Source: Amoebophrya sp. A120
Lineage: Eukaryota > Sar > Dinophyceae > Syndiniales > Amoebophryaceae
Reading direction: 5' to 3'
Assembly (NCBI GenBank): GCA_905178155.1
Contig: CAJINV010000012.1
Span: forward strand, 926,004-990,003
DNA length: 64,000 nt
In this document: positions 46,350-59,100 of the stretch, one piece after another
Position numbering within the stretch: position 1 is the first letter of the stretch
Layout of the letters: each line of letters begins with the position of its first letter
Translations under genes and position numbers: made by a program
The notes under the pieces: generated by a model
What the model saw: only the letters and a program-made list of their open reading frames with translations
The model's database searches: none
What the model was told of the DNA's origin: nothing

Positions 46350-47040
46350 ATGCATTGCAAACATCGAACGATTCATCTGGGCTTGGAACATCAATTGCCC
46401 CGGAACTCGTGTTTTATCTATGTAAGGCATGATGGCTCCTGCACAGTCATGTCATCTAGCTACGACGCACATTCCGCAGCACTTAAATAAGTACTTAAGC
46501 TGTGGATTATGTATCACTATCATCAAGACTATCTTGCAGCCAGGGGACGAGATCCACCCTTTTATTCCCGCAAGTGGAATGAGTAAGTAACCGAGAATGA
46601 CGAGAGCGGGACGAAAACTTATCATGTTGGGGTGCGTTTTTTTTTTTGCCGTCACTTCAACATCAGTTTCACTTTCGTGCTTATCCTTGTTCCACGAGTC
46701 AGGATGTAAGAAACTTTCCTAACCCAGAGGAATCAACATTTTGACATGATTTCCAATTGGTACAACTTCTTTTGTCATCGTCATCTCGGAGGTCGGAGTG
46801 AATGTTGTAGAGCTGCTACTTCTTGCACTGCCTTTCAATCTTGCTCCTCTGCGGTTCTCATTCTTTTCGTCTATCACGTCGTGCCGCCAGGACTACTACC
46901 ACCTCTTGGTGCAGCTGCGGATGGGGATGATGTTACGCACAAACAACACTCGACGTCGTCCTTTTTGCCTACCCGCTTCTGTAGGCTGGTCTTTCATCCA
47001 TGAGAGGAAGTAGAAGGTGACGTCCACTTCCACTCGTCCT
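46350..47040. repeat. Array intergenic block, upstream of copy B
   Basis: Second copy of the block at 37660-38620, shorter. Same markers GTCAGGATGTAAGAAACTTT and CCAATTGGTACAACTTCTTT. The stretch 47040-47450 has no counterpart that I could see. Confidence 0.75.
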
Positions 47041-48448
47041 GGTCCTGAGAAGATTAATTATAGACAGCACTTCTATTCATGAGTGCGCACGCTTGTCGAA
47101 ATGAAAATGCTCATCAGTTACTACATGATGTAGGTCGACGAGTAAACCTAAACTCAGCATTTAGATGCTGTGCATTAACATGGGCTACCCTTATTAGAAT
47201 CGAAAACGTTCCGTCGCATCACATAATTACTGGCTCTGCTTTTTCTTGAAAGATGTTGGTGTGAGTTTCAGTACTAAGGTACATTTGAATTTAGAAATTC
47301 GCACCTCGCGAGGCAGAGATGTTCCCTCGCCTTGTTTATGTTTGTTTCTTCATCGGACCTTCTTGACAAAAAAAAACAACGTACTTATTTGGGAAAAACA
47401 TGCGTATCATTCAAATAACAAACGCTAAGCAAAGAAAAAATCTTTTCGGGGGAAAGAAGTCAATGGGCACTGCTGGGCTAGCAAAAACACGGAAGCGACG
47501 ACATTTTTACGTCGTGCCGGCGGAACATGAGCTTAAAGTCGTTCTTGACACCAGTGAAAAGAAGGTGACGACGAAAGTGTAAGTGAAAGTGAAACAACCA
47601 GAACCACGAATAGTACAGCAGCATCGTCAACCTTCTGACGCAAGTACGAAAGCAGGTGCGAACCGACACTAGCAATAGATGCTTTTTCTCATCTCAACCG
47701 ATTCCCAAATCCGCCCTCTTGACGCGGCAAGAACGACCTCACACGACGAGGCAAATAACCGAATATATTCAAGCCTCTTCTTGTTCTACAGATGTAACGG
47801 ACACGAGGGCAAGCTTGTGCGAGCTGAGTTTAACTTTTGCGAGAAGTTACGCACACAAACCGGAGCAGAGGAAAGCCAGTAGTACCGATGTCGTCGTAGG
47901 ATATACAACAGCTACACCGACAAGATCGGTGGATGAAAATACGACCAAGAGGCGGGTGGTAGATGCGGAGTCGGAACTGACGACGCTTACCACCAGCAAA
48001 GTTGCATCCGCTGCTCTGCTTCTTCTTCTACAATCTTATTGAGTCTTCACTGTGAAACAAAACTCTTTTTCTCAATCTTCATGGCAACTCTGGTTTTCGT
48101 TTTTATGTATGAACCTCACGTCTGCCTCTCGCTGAGGCACTCCTTGTTGTGATCGATCCTTACTTGTTGTTGCCTCATCAACTCGATAATATATCTGCAC
48201 TCGAATACTTCTTCAGAAAAAAACAGGTCGATAAAAAGGGAAAAAAAAAGGTACATATGTCAAGCTTAATAAGTACACTCAAAGTTTATTTAGAAAGCAA
48301 TCAATGCGAACTGAAAAAGGGGGAAAAATGGATGATGTTATGAAAACGATTGTAAACTTGTAAAAAAAAGAATGACGTGCGCGCTTCTCAAGGTCAGCGG
48401 TAAAAGCCTCCCACATACTGTAGTGCAATTCCAGAAGGTAAGTGCTTC

Positions 48449-48475
48449 TGCAGAAGTGGTTAGACCACTTCTGCA
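48449..48475. repeat. Perfect 12-bp inverted repeat, 3-nt loop
   Basis: TGCAGAAGTGGT, loop TAG, ACCACTTCTGCA. A strong hairpin in the spacer downstream of copy C; role unknown. Confidence 0.85.
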
Positions 48476-48508
48476 CCCCCAGTGACGTTTCACCGCCCGT
48501 TTTAGCAG

Positions 48509-48553
48509 TGCCCGGCCACCAGGGGGGAGTTTGCCCGGCCACCAGGGGGGAGT
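48509..48553. repeat. 23-bp direct tandem duplication
   Basis: TGCCCGGCCACCAGGGGGGA then GTT, twice in a row. GC-rich island in AT-rich spacer. Confidence 0.9.
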
Positions 48554-49235
48554 TGTAAAAAAAAGAAATATACATAATCAGATAGGTATAGCCTAAGTCG
48601 GTTGAGTTTGCATGCCCTGCTTTTGCTTCTTGCAATGACTTAGACTAACTATTGCAAAGTTACGATGTGAAGTGGAAGTTTCGCACTGTAGCAAGCAACC
48701 TGTCAAGAATTTCCTTGTGATTGCATAGAGCATTCTGAGCCTCCAGATTGCTTCGTGTGGACGCGAAAGGTTTAAGAACTGATACTACTACTACTACTTA
48801 AGAACTGATACGGAATAAATAAACAAGTAGCCAACGCATGGTGAGAGCCTTCTCTGCCCTGTTTGCACTTGATCGTGGCTGGTTACGCGGCACAAAGCTG
48901 CAAAGCGTAGCAAATATGAAAAATGATTGATGGATAAGTAAATTGGAGGTTTATTTCGGCGCGAGTATGATTTTTCGTTTTATTCTCGCGCTGCTTTGTC
49001 CGAGGTCAATTTTCCTCTGGAGTGTGCTCTTCCTTCAACAGCAGCGCTTTCGAAAAGTCGTTTGAGTAAGATGATCACTATGGAGCGGTGATTTTCCATG
49101 TCATCTACAGCTGGTTCGGAAGAAAAGTGCTTCTACTGAATTCGGTAGTAAGTTCGTACACGACGGTATCGAAGCAGATCACAGCTCCCCATATTATATT
49201 ATATATATATTTATATAAGTATATAGGACACTGTA

Positions 49236-52200
49236 TTAGCAGCAATTGGACTTCGGCTGCTTTTGTGGCTGCCCCTGAGCCGAGGTGCGGGACACATTAC
49301 TTTGAGGCGCAGCGGGCGCCGGATTAACAGATGCCGACTGCAGCTGTGATGGACTTCTAGTGCCCGCAGCGACGCGCCCTGCTCCCGTAGTTCCGGCCAC
49401 GACCGCTGCCGGTGCTGCACCTGGCCCCCCAGGTCGCGACGCTTGTAAAGATGCAACGCCGAGGGTTGGTGACCGAGCGGCGGAAGTGGTTGCTTGTGAC
49501 AGAGCGGGAGCGGCAGGTGGTGACCGAGCGGCGGAAGTAGATGCTTGTGACACAGCGGGAGCGGCAGGTGGTGACCGAGCGGCGGAAGTGGTTGCTTGTG
49601 ACAGAGCGGGAGCGGCAGGTGGTGACCGAGCGGCGGAAGGGGCTAGTACTGGTGATCGAGCGGGAGTGGCAGGTGGTGGCGGAGTCAGTCGAGACGGTGG
49701 CTATCCTGTGTAAAAACGTACCCGCCACATCGTCAAGATGGGCATTTTGCTACACACATCAGTAACTTCCATTGGCCGTTGCACATGACAGTTTTGAACT
49801 TACTAGTAGTGTTGCCGTGTGTAGGTGGTGTAGCCGCATCTCAGACATTGATCATCATGTCGATCTTCATGCCTGGACTCAAATAGCATGACGCGAATTT
49901 TTTTTGTCATTTTCCCAAAACCAAAACATAATAAGAACATTTAGAAATAAACACCTCTCAACATGGGGCTCCTGCGCATGAGAGACAATCTGGGGTAGCG
50001 GAGGTGGGTACGTTTTCACACAGGATAGCGTGTCCACGCTGACTATGCGCAGGAAATTTTGGACCTGCTTCTCGCAGAGATCGCTTGCACTCACATTGTG
50101 TTCTTTTTCTTTTTGTACTTCGATCTTGAACTGCTTTAAAGCCGCGTACGTCAGCTGCGACACCTTCCTTGGACTTGTCGCCCCCGGCCCTCCAAACACA
50201 TCCACGCCTGGTTTGTTCCCTCGTTTGTCTTTTGTCCACATGAGCGGCTGAAGGACGTAATGGTGAAGTAACAGAAACATCCTTGCCTGTACTTTCGCAT
50301 CTTCCGGCGACACCTGCGGAGCACTGCCCAGTCCCACCTGGTGCAGAGTCTGCCTGCCCACCTCGATGAGGCCTTTGGTTTGCCCCTTCAAGAGTTTTGC
50401 AAATACGGCCTTGACCACACGAAGAAGCGCAAGCACTTGCGGGCCCGGTGGCGGCAAGTGAACCGGGCACGAAGAAGTAGAAGCAGCGCCGTTGTTGCAG
50501 TTACTACCGCCGGGGCCCACCCAGTCGCCCAGAACTTCGGCGACAAACCTCTGCCCAGTTCTGTGCTTTTGAAGCACGGCGGTGAGAAAATCTGCTTTCT
50601 TGCCAACGTCTTGAGGCCGCGTTGCGTGTTCTTGGACTTGTCTCGTGATCTCTTCTTCTACCTCGCGAAAGATTTGGCCCACACCTTCTGGGTCCTTCTT
50701 CAACCCGCTTCCGATGGTGCTGTGCTCCTTTTCCTCCTCCAGTTGCGCGTCGCTGGCGCCATCACGGACCACGCTTGCCCAGACAAAAATCCTCTCGGTA
50801 TCCTCCTGCAGGAGGAAGGAGAACGCTTCCGGGAACAGGCTTTGCAGGTTGGGACCTTCATTTTGTTCGCCCATTCGCACCTCCAGGTCGTTCCCACGAC
50901 CACGCCCGAGCGTGATGCTTCCGATGCCTTCGACGGCCTCTCGGTACTTCCCAAATTGCGCGACCATGCTGCGGTCATCCCTCGCGGCTGTCGTCCCCAA
51001 CCCGTCGTGAAGAAGCGGATGAACTTGAGATGCAACAGCGGCTCCCACGCCCACGCCCACCACACCCAAGCCGGCCACTATCGCCAACTGTTCGGCCTGA
51101 TCTCTTACCTGCCGTGCCCGTTCCACCTGTTCGCCTACATCACCAGGAAGATGCACTGGGGGAGAGGGTCCCATCATATCAGGGAGCAGGCGGTCTGCGC
51201 CCGATAAATTTGAGATCCCCTGCATCGTCCAGATATCGGTGGCGCCATCTCCTCCCGCAGTCCCAGCACTTGGACCGCCGTCAGCTGGTAAAAACGAGTC
51301 ACCGAAACCATGTGCATGTTCATGTAAGCCAGCATCCCCAATACTCGAACCAAATCCTTGTACCATGTCGGAAAGTCCATGAGCAGCACCCTCGGCACCC
51401 GCCTCGACAGCCGCTGCAGCAATCTGGACACCCGCCTCGGCCGCAGCTCCGCCAGCCTCCAAGAATACCCCAACGAACTGGAAGGGGAGAACAATAATGA
51501 CCTCAAAGAAACGTAATTTTTGCTTTTGCATAACTGAGCTTTGAGCAACCGCCGGAGGCTGGTGAACTTCTGCCGCTGCGCCAAGTCCGCGTTGCAGGTC
51601 CCGAGAGTCACCTTGGTTTTGGTGTAAAAGCTCACTTCTACTAGTTCTATCGGGATGATCCTCCAATTCGACAAGACCGCTCGCGCCCTGGTGCTGGCGC
51701 TCTCGACTAATTTCGCCAAATTTGTGCGGCGGGCCGCCCTCCACTTCATCCAGAAACTCGTCGTCTTGCCTTTTATTTTTTGTTGATCGCGACGCGGGAC
51801 CAGGAGCAAGACCAAGACCCACATGTGTTCGAGCATCATGATATGCTCCATGCCGCAGAACGGCGGGGCGTCCCATCCTCGGCTTACGAGGGTGTTTCCT
51901 GTGCTGTAGAAACGCTTGCTGCGGGTCGCTTTCATCTTGCGCACGACCGTAGTCGTACTTGTACATCACGTCACCTTGTGCTCGCCACGCTCTGCTTGCA
52001 ATTGTTGGTGACGACATGTTGTCTATGCATTGCAAATATGTCAGGGTCTGGAAGGATGGAGCTTGTCATGCGAAATCTCGATTGTGACAGAAAAAGTTGT
52101 GTTGCATGATTTGCAGGTGCAAAAGAGGCAAAGGCATCAAGCAGGTCTCGCAAAATCTGTGAAGGCGCTTCTGTGCGCATTCCAGACCATGTTTGTGGTG

Positions 52201-53572
52201 GTGGTCCACCTCGAGGCGCATGACAAATCTTGCGATCCCCCAGACCCAGACATATTTGCATTTGATATTGTCGTGCCCCGCACAATCATGGCCGTCCGCG
52301 CAAGCACTCGTCGACGCCGCACGATCCACCCCGTCAGCTCCTGGCGTGGCTACAGCGACTGCGTTGTTTGTCGTCGCCAGTTCGAGCCCCGTGCTATCGT
52401 GTAGTTGAAACAGGTGTTGCGCCAAATGAGACATAGTATCGCTGAAGCCGCCACCGCACCACACTTCTATCCACTGCAAACACATGTCTGGCTCTGGAAA
52501 CTTTAATTTGTCATGCTAGTTTGTGAATCAATGGTGAACGTACTGGTACAGTATTTTTGTTTAGCTTTCCGCACTGCAAGTGCAAACCAAGCGCAAGCTG
52601 CATTCTTGCATTACAGGCACGAGGCTTCTTTAATAATTGTATAGTGTTTCCTGCTCACGCATTGCAGATTCAACAGTCACGTGAGACAACAAGCATGAGA
52701 AACTTACACTTTTCTTCCGGACCCAGACATATAATTTGCAATGCGTAATATCCTGTTCCACGCAATCCTGCTGACCGGCGCAACATCCCACCAAGTAGGA
52801 CACCACGCCAGCGCCCCCTAGCAGAACAAATGCGAGCGAGCAGAGAATCGCGACAGCTGTTGTAACCACGAGTAACAAACAGGTCGACACCCCCCTCCAG
52901 GAGCAGGAGCAAGACCGATGCTTTGCTAGTACTAGTCGACTTTTGATCGTGCTGCTGGTGCTGCGCGTTAGTCGAAGGTGATTTCCTCCTCGTTCGCTGT
53001 GCGTCGATTCCTTTTGCTCCGGGATGAAATTACCACTGCGCAATGCGCTTCGCTGCGGGTTCGATTGGCGTGATGGTGGTGAGGTCCGGTTTGCTTGGAA
53101 ACAAGAGAAAAATCGTCGAAGGCAACACGACGAATAGAGGGAACTAGAAGCGGGTGGTTTGTCATCATCTGCTGCACGTGCACGTGCAGGATCCTCGCAT
53201 AACCTTGAAGGAGATCTTGTTTCAGCTGTGCAGGCACCGAGACTCTGGTCTGCTTCATCCGGTGCTGTCGTAGAACTAGAAGTGGTAGTTGAGTTCAAAT
53301 TTATCACCTCAGGGTGGTCCTCTGATGTAGATGTTCCATCTTTCTCCGACAACAACTTCGGGGTGGACAGGCGAGAGTTGTAGTACCCTGTGAGTAGTGG
53401 CGTCGTGCTTTCGGTTTCGCTGTCTTCATTTTGCGCTCTTTGCAGCTCCCCGATCAGCTCTTCTTCATCTACAGCTTCATCGTCGTCCTTTACAACGAAA
53501 ACCTCCAGTAGGGTAAGCTTGTCTTCCCTGTGGTGCCAGCTCGTCTCCGTCTCGTGCTCTTCGTCAGTGGCC
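49236..53572 (-). CDS. Array gene, copy C
   Basis: N-terminal exon: HETETSWHHREDKLTLLEVF, TTPLLTGYYNSRLST, LSEKDGTSTS, a Cys/Arg patch, membrane segment CLLLVVTTAVAILCSLAFVL, ending CVEQ. Introner 52468-52750 joins VEQ|EWCGGGFSDTMSHLAQ; introner 52024-52267 joins DGHDCAGHDN|MSSPTIAS. The next exon is a continuous frame of about 700 codons to about 49950: QQAFLQHRKHPRK, a hydrophobic stretch FFEVIIVLPFQFVGVFLEAG, an Ala/Gly-rich part with IVAGLGVVGVGVGAAVA, AFSFLLQEDTERIFVWASVV, FVAEVLGDWVGPGGSNCN, QPLMWTKDKRGNKPG, RKVSQLTYAALKQFKIEV. The terminal part contains a 51-bp tandem repeat and ends KQPKSNCC. The additional hydrophobic segments allow an even number of membrane passes, which would put both termini on the same side. 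Copy C is the best guide to the full-length family. Confidence 0.75.
49468..49690. repeat. 51-bp coding tandem repeat, about 4 copies
   Basis: Units begin at 49468, 49519, 49570 and 49621 (GGTGACCGAGCGGCGGAAG...). On the minus strand they encode a 17-residue Ala/Ser/Pro repeat (ALSQATTSAARSPPAAP type). Lies in the low-complexity tail of copy C; the other copies have non-repetitive Pro/Ala/Gly here. Confidence 0.85.
52024..52267. mobile_element. Family A introner (copy C, GHDN|MSS site)
   Basis: 244 bp, TATGCATTGCAAATATGTCA then GGGTCTGG; CCAGACCCAGACATATTTGC then ATTTGATA. Perfect TSD TTGTC (52019-52023, 52268-52272). Frame preserved. Confidence 0.95.
52468..52750. mobile_element. Family A introner (copy C, VEQ|E site)
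   Basis: 283 bp, TATCCACTGCAAACACATGT then CTGG; CCGGACCCAGACATATAATT then TGCAATGCGTAATA. Flanks ACTTC and TCCTG differ. Excision with 5 bp keeps frame. Copy A has GVEQEIRFGGG uninterrupted here. Confidence 0.88.
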
Positions 53573-53574
53573 TA

Positions 53575-54520
53575 TGCATTGCAAACATCGTCGATTCATC
53601 TGGGCGTGTAATAATCCGTCCGGAACTCGTGTTCTGTGTAAGGCATGGCTCCTGCGGAGTCATGTCATCTTCTAGCGAAGACGCACATAATTCCGCAGTA
53701 CTGCAATAGGTAAGCCGTGGATATATCAAGACTATGTTGATGCAGGGGAGATCCACCCTTCTTTTCCCGGAAGTGGAATGACAATGAGTAAGTAACCGAG
53801 AATCATGAGAGCGGGACGAAAACTTGTCATGATTTTGGGGCGCGTTTCTTTTTGCCGTCACTTCATCAACATGACTTTCGTGCTTATCCTTGTTCCACGA
53901 GTCAGGATGTAAGAAACTTTCCTAACCCAGAGGAATCAACATTGACATGATTTCCAATTGGTACAACTTCTTTTGTCATCGTCATCTCGGAGGTCGGAAT
54001 GGAGAATGTTGTAGAGCTGCTACGTCTTGCACAACTCCGACTGCCTTTCTTCAATATCAATGCTGCTCCTCATCTGCGGTTCTCCTTCTTTTCGTCTATC
54101 ACATCGACGACGCTGACGAGTTGTTCTTTCAGGGTGGTACATTTTGCACCTCTGAGTGCAGTCGTGCCCTCATACAGTAATTTCTTCTTGTGCATCTTAA
54201 AACAAAGTAGTGGATGAGCAACTTAGTAGTGATTGTGATAGTAAATTGGGGAAAACATTTGCTCGTGCACGTGGGTGCTGAGATAAAAAAAATATATGCG
54301 CGAAAAAAGAATTTTCTTATGGGGAAAAAATCCTTGGGAACTGCAACTGCTGGGCTCGCAAACAAAAGCAGCGATCATACATATCAGTGCGATTCCGGCA
54401 GAAAAAGAAAAAGTTGTCGATTGCAAGATACGAGAGCCTCACAAAACGACCACGGACAATATTACGGCGTCACCAAAGAGGCGGTAGAACGAAAATAGCG
54501 AAGAACCGACACTAGCAAGA
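53575..54520. repeat. Array intergenic block, upstream of copy C
   Basis: Third copy of the upstream block, with the same marker segments as 37660-38620, including GGGGAAAAAATCCTTGGGAA near 54318 and ACCACGGACAATATTACGGC near 54447. Confidence 0.75.
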
Positions 54521-56131
54521 GATGCTTCCGCTCTTGTTCCGGCCAACCGATTCTTGACATACTCAGGATGTTCTCGACGCAAGACAAAAGTAAAACCTCA
54601 AACGACGGAGTAAATAACCGAGAAGGAGAAGACAGCGCATTCGTAATGTTCTTCTTCGACGGAGATGAAATATACGAGAAGAGGCTTCTCCTGTAAGCGG
54701 TTTTTACGATCAAAATACAAATTTCACGAGCATCACACACACCACCCGCACGGGGAGGAAGCATTAAGTAGTACCGATGTGGCCCCTGTGGGTCAAAACA
54801 CACTACAATACAACCGACAGAAAAAAATACAGGTGTATGCATTCATCCCAGGGGAAACGATTGGAGCGCCACGCCTGTCTGTGAATAAAATACCAAGCAA
54901 GTTACGTCGCGCTCCGTCCGTTCTACCTAAATTTTAACTCTTCAACGAGAAACGAATGTCTTTAATATCTCAATCTTCTTTATGGAAACTTGGGTGTCTA
55001 CATATGAACCTCACGCACGCCTCGCGAGTTGTGGTCGCTCCTTATTTAGTGTTGCGTCCTAATTTAATGTGAAAGTAAAGTCAACTCATCAACATCTTCG
55101 TGAATTCTAAAAATCGAAGTTTGGCATGAAGATCTGTAGCTAGCAAGAAGAACTGTCAAAGTATTTTAATAAAAACAAATGAATTGGGTCTGCGCTTTTT
55201 CAAGCGTCAATACGAATAAAAAAAAAAACCAAACGAGAGCAGAGCCCCACTAACAGCTTGGAAAGAAATCGATGCGAGGCCAAAAAAAAAGCGGTAATTA
55301 TATTTATTAGAAAAGATCAGAAACCAAAAATAGGAAAAAAAAGGGGGGAGCAGCGCTCGTGCCTGCTGTAGTACACTTGTAATTGTATTATTTCGTGAGC
55401 AGCAAGACTAAATATAGAACTGCTTGAAATTTTGCACGACAAGAGCATCGGACGAAAAAAAGAAAAAGAAAAAACAGAAAGCACACATGAGAGGGATAGC
55501 CTTACTCCTCTGCGGCTCTCGAGCTTAAGCGCCCTACTCTTGCTATCTTCATACTAGAATTGGCTCATAGTCCCGCTGGCCTCGTTTCTGGGAGCAGCAT
55601 ATCGAGCATGTCGCCCCCTACCTTGCGGTTGCGATTGCCAAAAGCAAAAGCGGAGCTTCACTACAAAGTCTAGCACCCTGAGTCCCCAGATGGATTTGTT
55701 TTTGTGTGTAGCTGTTGATGTTCATGTTGTAGAGGTAAATAAAAACTAAGAAAAAATCCGACGCATGATAGTATGATAGCAGCGTTCCCCAATCTATCGA
55801 GCGCGGTCGTGGCCGGTTGCTCGGCAAAAGGAAAACAAAGCTTTCCTAGTGATATGAAAGTTGTAGATGGTTCATTTCGAGCGATCCCATGCAATTGGTA
55901 AGCTTTGCGGTGAATTCTTTGTCTCACGCCAGGTGTGCGCGCGCCTTCAAAAAGTATTTTGGTAATCAAGATTAAGTAGCGCGGCTGTGGAAGAGGCGGA
56001 CTTCCATGCGCCGCGTGGTTCTTATTTTGAGGAGCAGGAAGTGAAGCGCTTGCCCTATCCTCCGCTTTTTCCGTATTTCTTTTAAAGTATCAAGCAAACT
56101 ACTCGGACGGCCGGCTCGGCATGTGAGTAAA
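54521..56131. other. Spacer between copies C and D
   Basis: AT-rich, with weak similarity to the downstream block in its first 400 bp. No gene, tandem repeat or RNA recognised in the rest. Confidence 0.45.
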
Positions 56132-59100
56132 TTAGCAGCACTTGCTGTTCTTCGCTTGTTCTGGTGGCTGTTTCCCGGTTGACGCCGTAGGCTGGGTCGC
56201 ATGTTGGGCCGCAATTACGGGTCTCGACTGCAGATGCTGTGGGGCGTCTGGCCCCACTCTACCGGCCGGCCCTCCTCCCGCTGCTCCTGATGTCGCGGCA
56301 GCTGACCGCACACCACTTGCCACGGCCCCTGGCCCTGGCCTTAGAGCAGCTGGCTCTGGCCCCGGGCCCAAAGGGTTTGCGGCTGCCCTTACGGCCGTGC
56401 TGCTGTTTGCTGCGGCGCCGGTCGTCACAACTGATGGCTGCCCGCTGCCACCTGCTGCAGCGGTGGCTCGGTGCGAGGGCTGAGAAGAATTTGGTTTTTG
56501 TTCCTCGGCCGCAAGTGCCGGCCCCGACCCATGCTGCGCAGCGTCTGCCCCTGCTTCAAGAGCCCCTTGCGGGTCCCGGCTCCCGGATGCTGACGCCATG
56601 GCGCCGGCCTGTTCCTTTTTGTCCTGCTCTTGCAGAACAACACCGCCCCCAACCCCGACCTGCCGCAGAAATTCTTGGACCTGCGCATTCAGCAGGGTCT
56701 CAAGTTCCGGAGCACGACCACCCGCGTCCGCTTCCTTAGAGCTTGGACACCCATTAGAATTCACAATGGTTATTTTACGGAGATTTTACATCGTCAACTA
56801 TCAGCGCCTCCCTTTCCAACCATCCTGCTCATGCCTTGACTAATGACCGCGACAAGCTACCTGCGTTGCTAATCTTTTGGGGCCTGCACGCGGAAACTAG
56901 ACAGGAAATCACGCACACCATCGGGCTAGAGTTGAAAACGCCCGATATTGTCGGTTTTTCTGTCGCCCGATACCATCGCGATTACGCTGTTACAGAAGGG
57001 CGAAAATGGGGCTGACTGCGCGTTTGGTTATTTTACGGGTTATTTTACAAGACTGCGGCTGGTTATTTTACGAACGAACACCCGCGCACAAATCTAATCA
57101 TGGCGGCACAATCCACATTTTTATAAAATAACCGGCGCGCAAAAAAGCAGCTTTTCATAAAATAACCAAGCAAATTTTCCGCAAAAATCTATGAAGCCGG
57201 AAAGTCAGTTCGTCGTGTCCGTTGTGGGCGAAGGCAGAGACTCTCGTCTCTGCCTTCGGACACAAGAAGGACCCACACTGCTAGCAGGGAAGACGCAACT
57301 AAGAAGGGGACACCAGAAGGGATCACAAGAAGAACCCGCATTGCAATCAAAATTCTGAGCCCGAAAGCTGGTTCGTAATTTTTCCCCGCAACGCCGGCGA
57401 AATTCTAGCAACAATGTCAAATCTCCGCAAAATAACCTACCTAATTTCTAACGGCCATCCAAGCTGTAACCGCTTCCTCCTGGGCTTCCCTCTTGAACTG
57501 CGCGAACGCGGCACGCATTAGCGGTGACCGCTCCCGGCCGCCTTTCTATCGTGAGAAAAAACTGCGCCTGTAGTCTCAGCTCGGTGAGTGTGAACAGAAG
57601 TTCGGCAACCACGCTCGACATGCAAGCAGGTTTCGTCCATCACGCTCGACATGCAAAAAAGCTGCCTCAGCCAGGCTTTCTCGGCGTGTTCCCCTTGCTG
57701 CTGACGGAAGAACAGAGATAATTCGACTTCTAATGCCAGGTGATTCACGCGCCTGCGTAGTTGGTGTCCAAATAAAGGCATGAGACCCAGGCAGTTTCTC
57801 TCTGAAATACGTCCGGCTCGCGCCCGTCATTGCCCTTGACGCAATGCGATTTCTGATAAATCATTGCACGCCCATACACGGCGCCTATTGCGCCGTCGGG
57901 CATCCGCGCATCTACCAGGTTTTGAAAAACTGCGTCGCGGTCCTCCTCCTGCAGCTTTTTAAGCACTTCCTGCGTTAATCTAAAAAGTGCAACCGCTTGC
58001 GGGCGCGGCGGCGGCAAATGTTGAACCGGACAGGCTCCGCTATCCTTGTCCCTGCAATTGGCGCCTGGGCCCAGCCAGTCGCCCAAGACTTCGGCAACAA
58101 ACTTTCTTCCAACCGGGTCGACTGCGAGAAAGGAGGCGATGGAACTTCTTGGGCCTTCGGCTTGACGAACATCGCTGGCCGACGTGGCTCCTGTTCGAAC
58201 AACCTCCGCCGCGATACCGTCAGCCACAGCACTGAAGAGGTCGCGCTTGTCCTTCGGGGTGAATGCTTCTTCGTATCACATTGCAAATACCAAAGCCCGC
58301 CTCAATTCTCAGAGACTGCAGCACTACTGCTAGTAACTTGCGCCAGTCAGCTTTCTCTGCAGTAAGCAAAGAGAGCCGCTTGCAGGCGGCTTCCTGCAAA
58401 GTGCGCTAGTACGCAACTCAGTCCGGTAGGTTCTCACTTTCTATGTGCAAAACATGGCTGCTTTGTGACAGCACAGTGATAAAAAAAACATGCGCGACAA
58501 GAAGTCTCCGTTTGAATTTTTTGGGCGCTTTTTGTTTTTCATGCCGATATCTCCGGATTTGTGAAGGCCTCAATCTCCGCGGCTTGCTTCTCGTCCGCAC
58601 TTGCCTAGCAATCATCTAGAAAAGCACGCCCACGGCCGCGGCGTGACTACATATATATAATTCGAAATACCACATCACTTCCCATGCGTGTTGTTGTATG
58701 TGCAGTGGAGGCACAAATTCCAACTTTCGGCAATAGACGAACGCCCTGAGAAAAAATGCAACACGAGGTTCGCAAGGATTTGCCGCGGTTGTGAACATAC
58801 AAGAAAGTAAGATGCCTCTCCGCAGGACGAACCAGAACCACGATCAAAAACAAATTGGCATTTAGTGTGAGTGCGCTTTTCTGTGGAATAGTGGATCGCA
58901 GCAGCCCAGAGAAAGATCCGCTCGGTACCTTCCTCCCGGAGGAAGGCGAAATAATTCGGAAAGACCTCATCCGATCTCTTGCGACCCAAAGCGGGACTCA
59001 AACTCGTCACGTCTCCTGGCAACATGTCTGCGAGCGACAGCTCCGCAAGGATCTCAATGACGTCGCGGATATTTGTCTGGGCGGCCAATCTTGGATTGTC

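Larger units (their letters stand above)
47460..49235. repeat. Array intergenic block, downstream of copy C
   Basis: Third copy of the downstream block. It carries an extra segment at about 48370-48553 not seen in the other copies, which includes the hairpin at 48449 and the 23-bp duplication at 48509. Confidence 0.7.

Noticed and set aside
49360-49713. Plus-strand Ala/Gly/Asp-rich repeat ORF
   Set aside because: Antisense of the 51-bp coding repeat in copy C; no start context or neighbour supports it.
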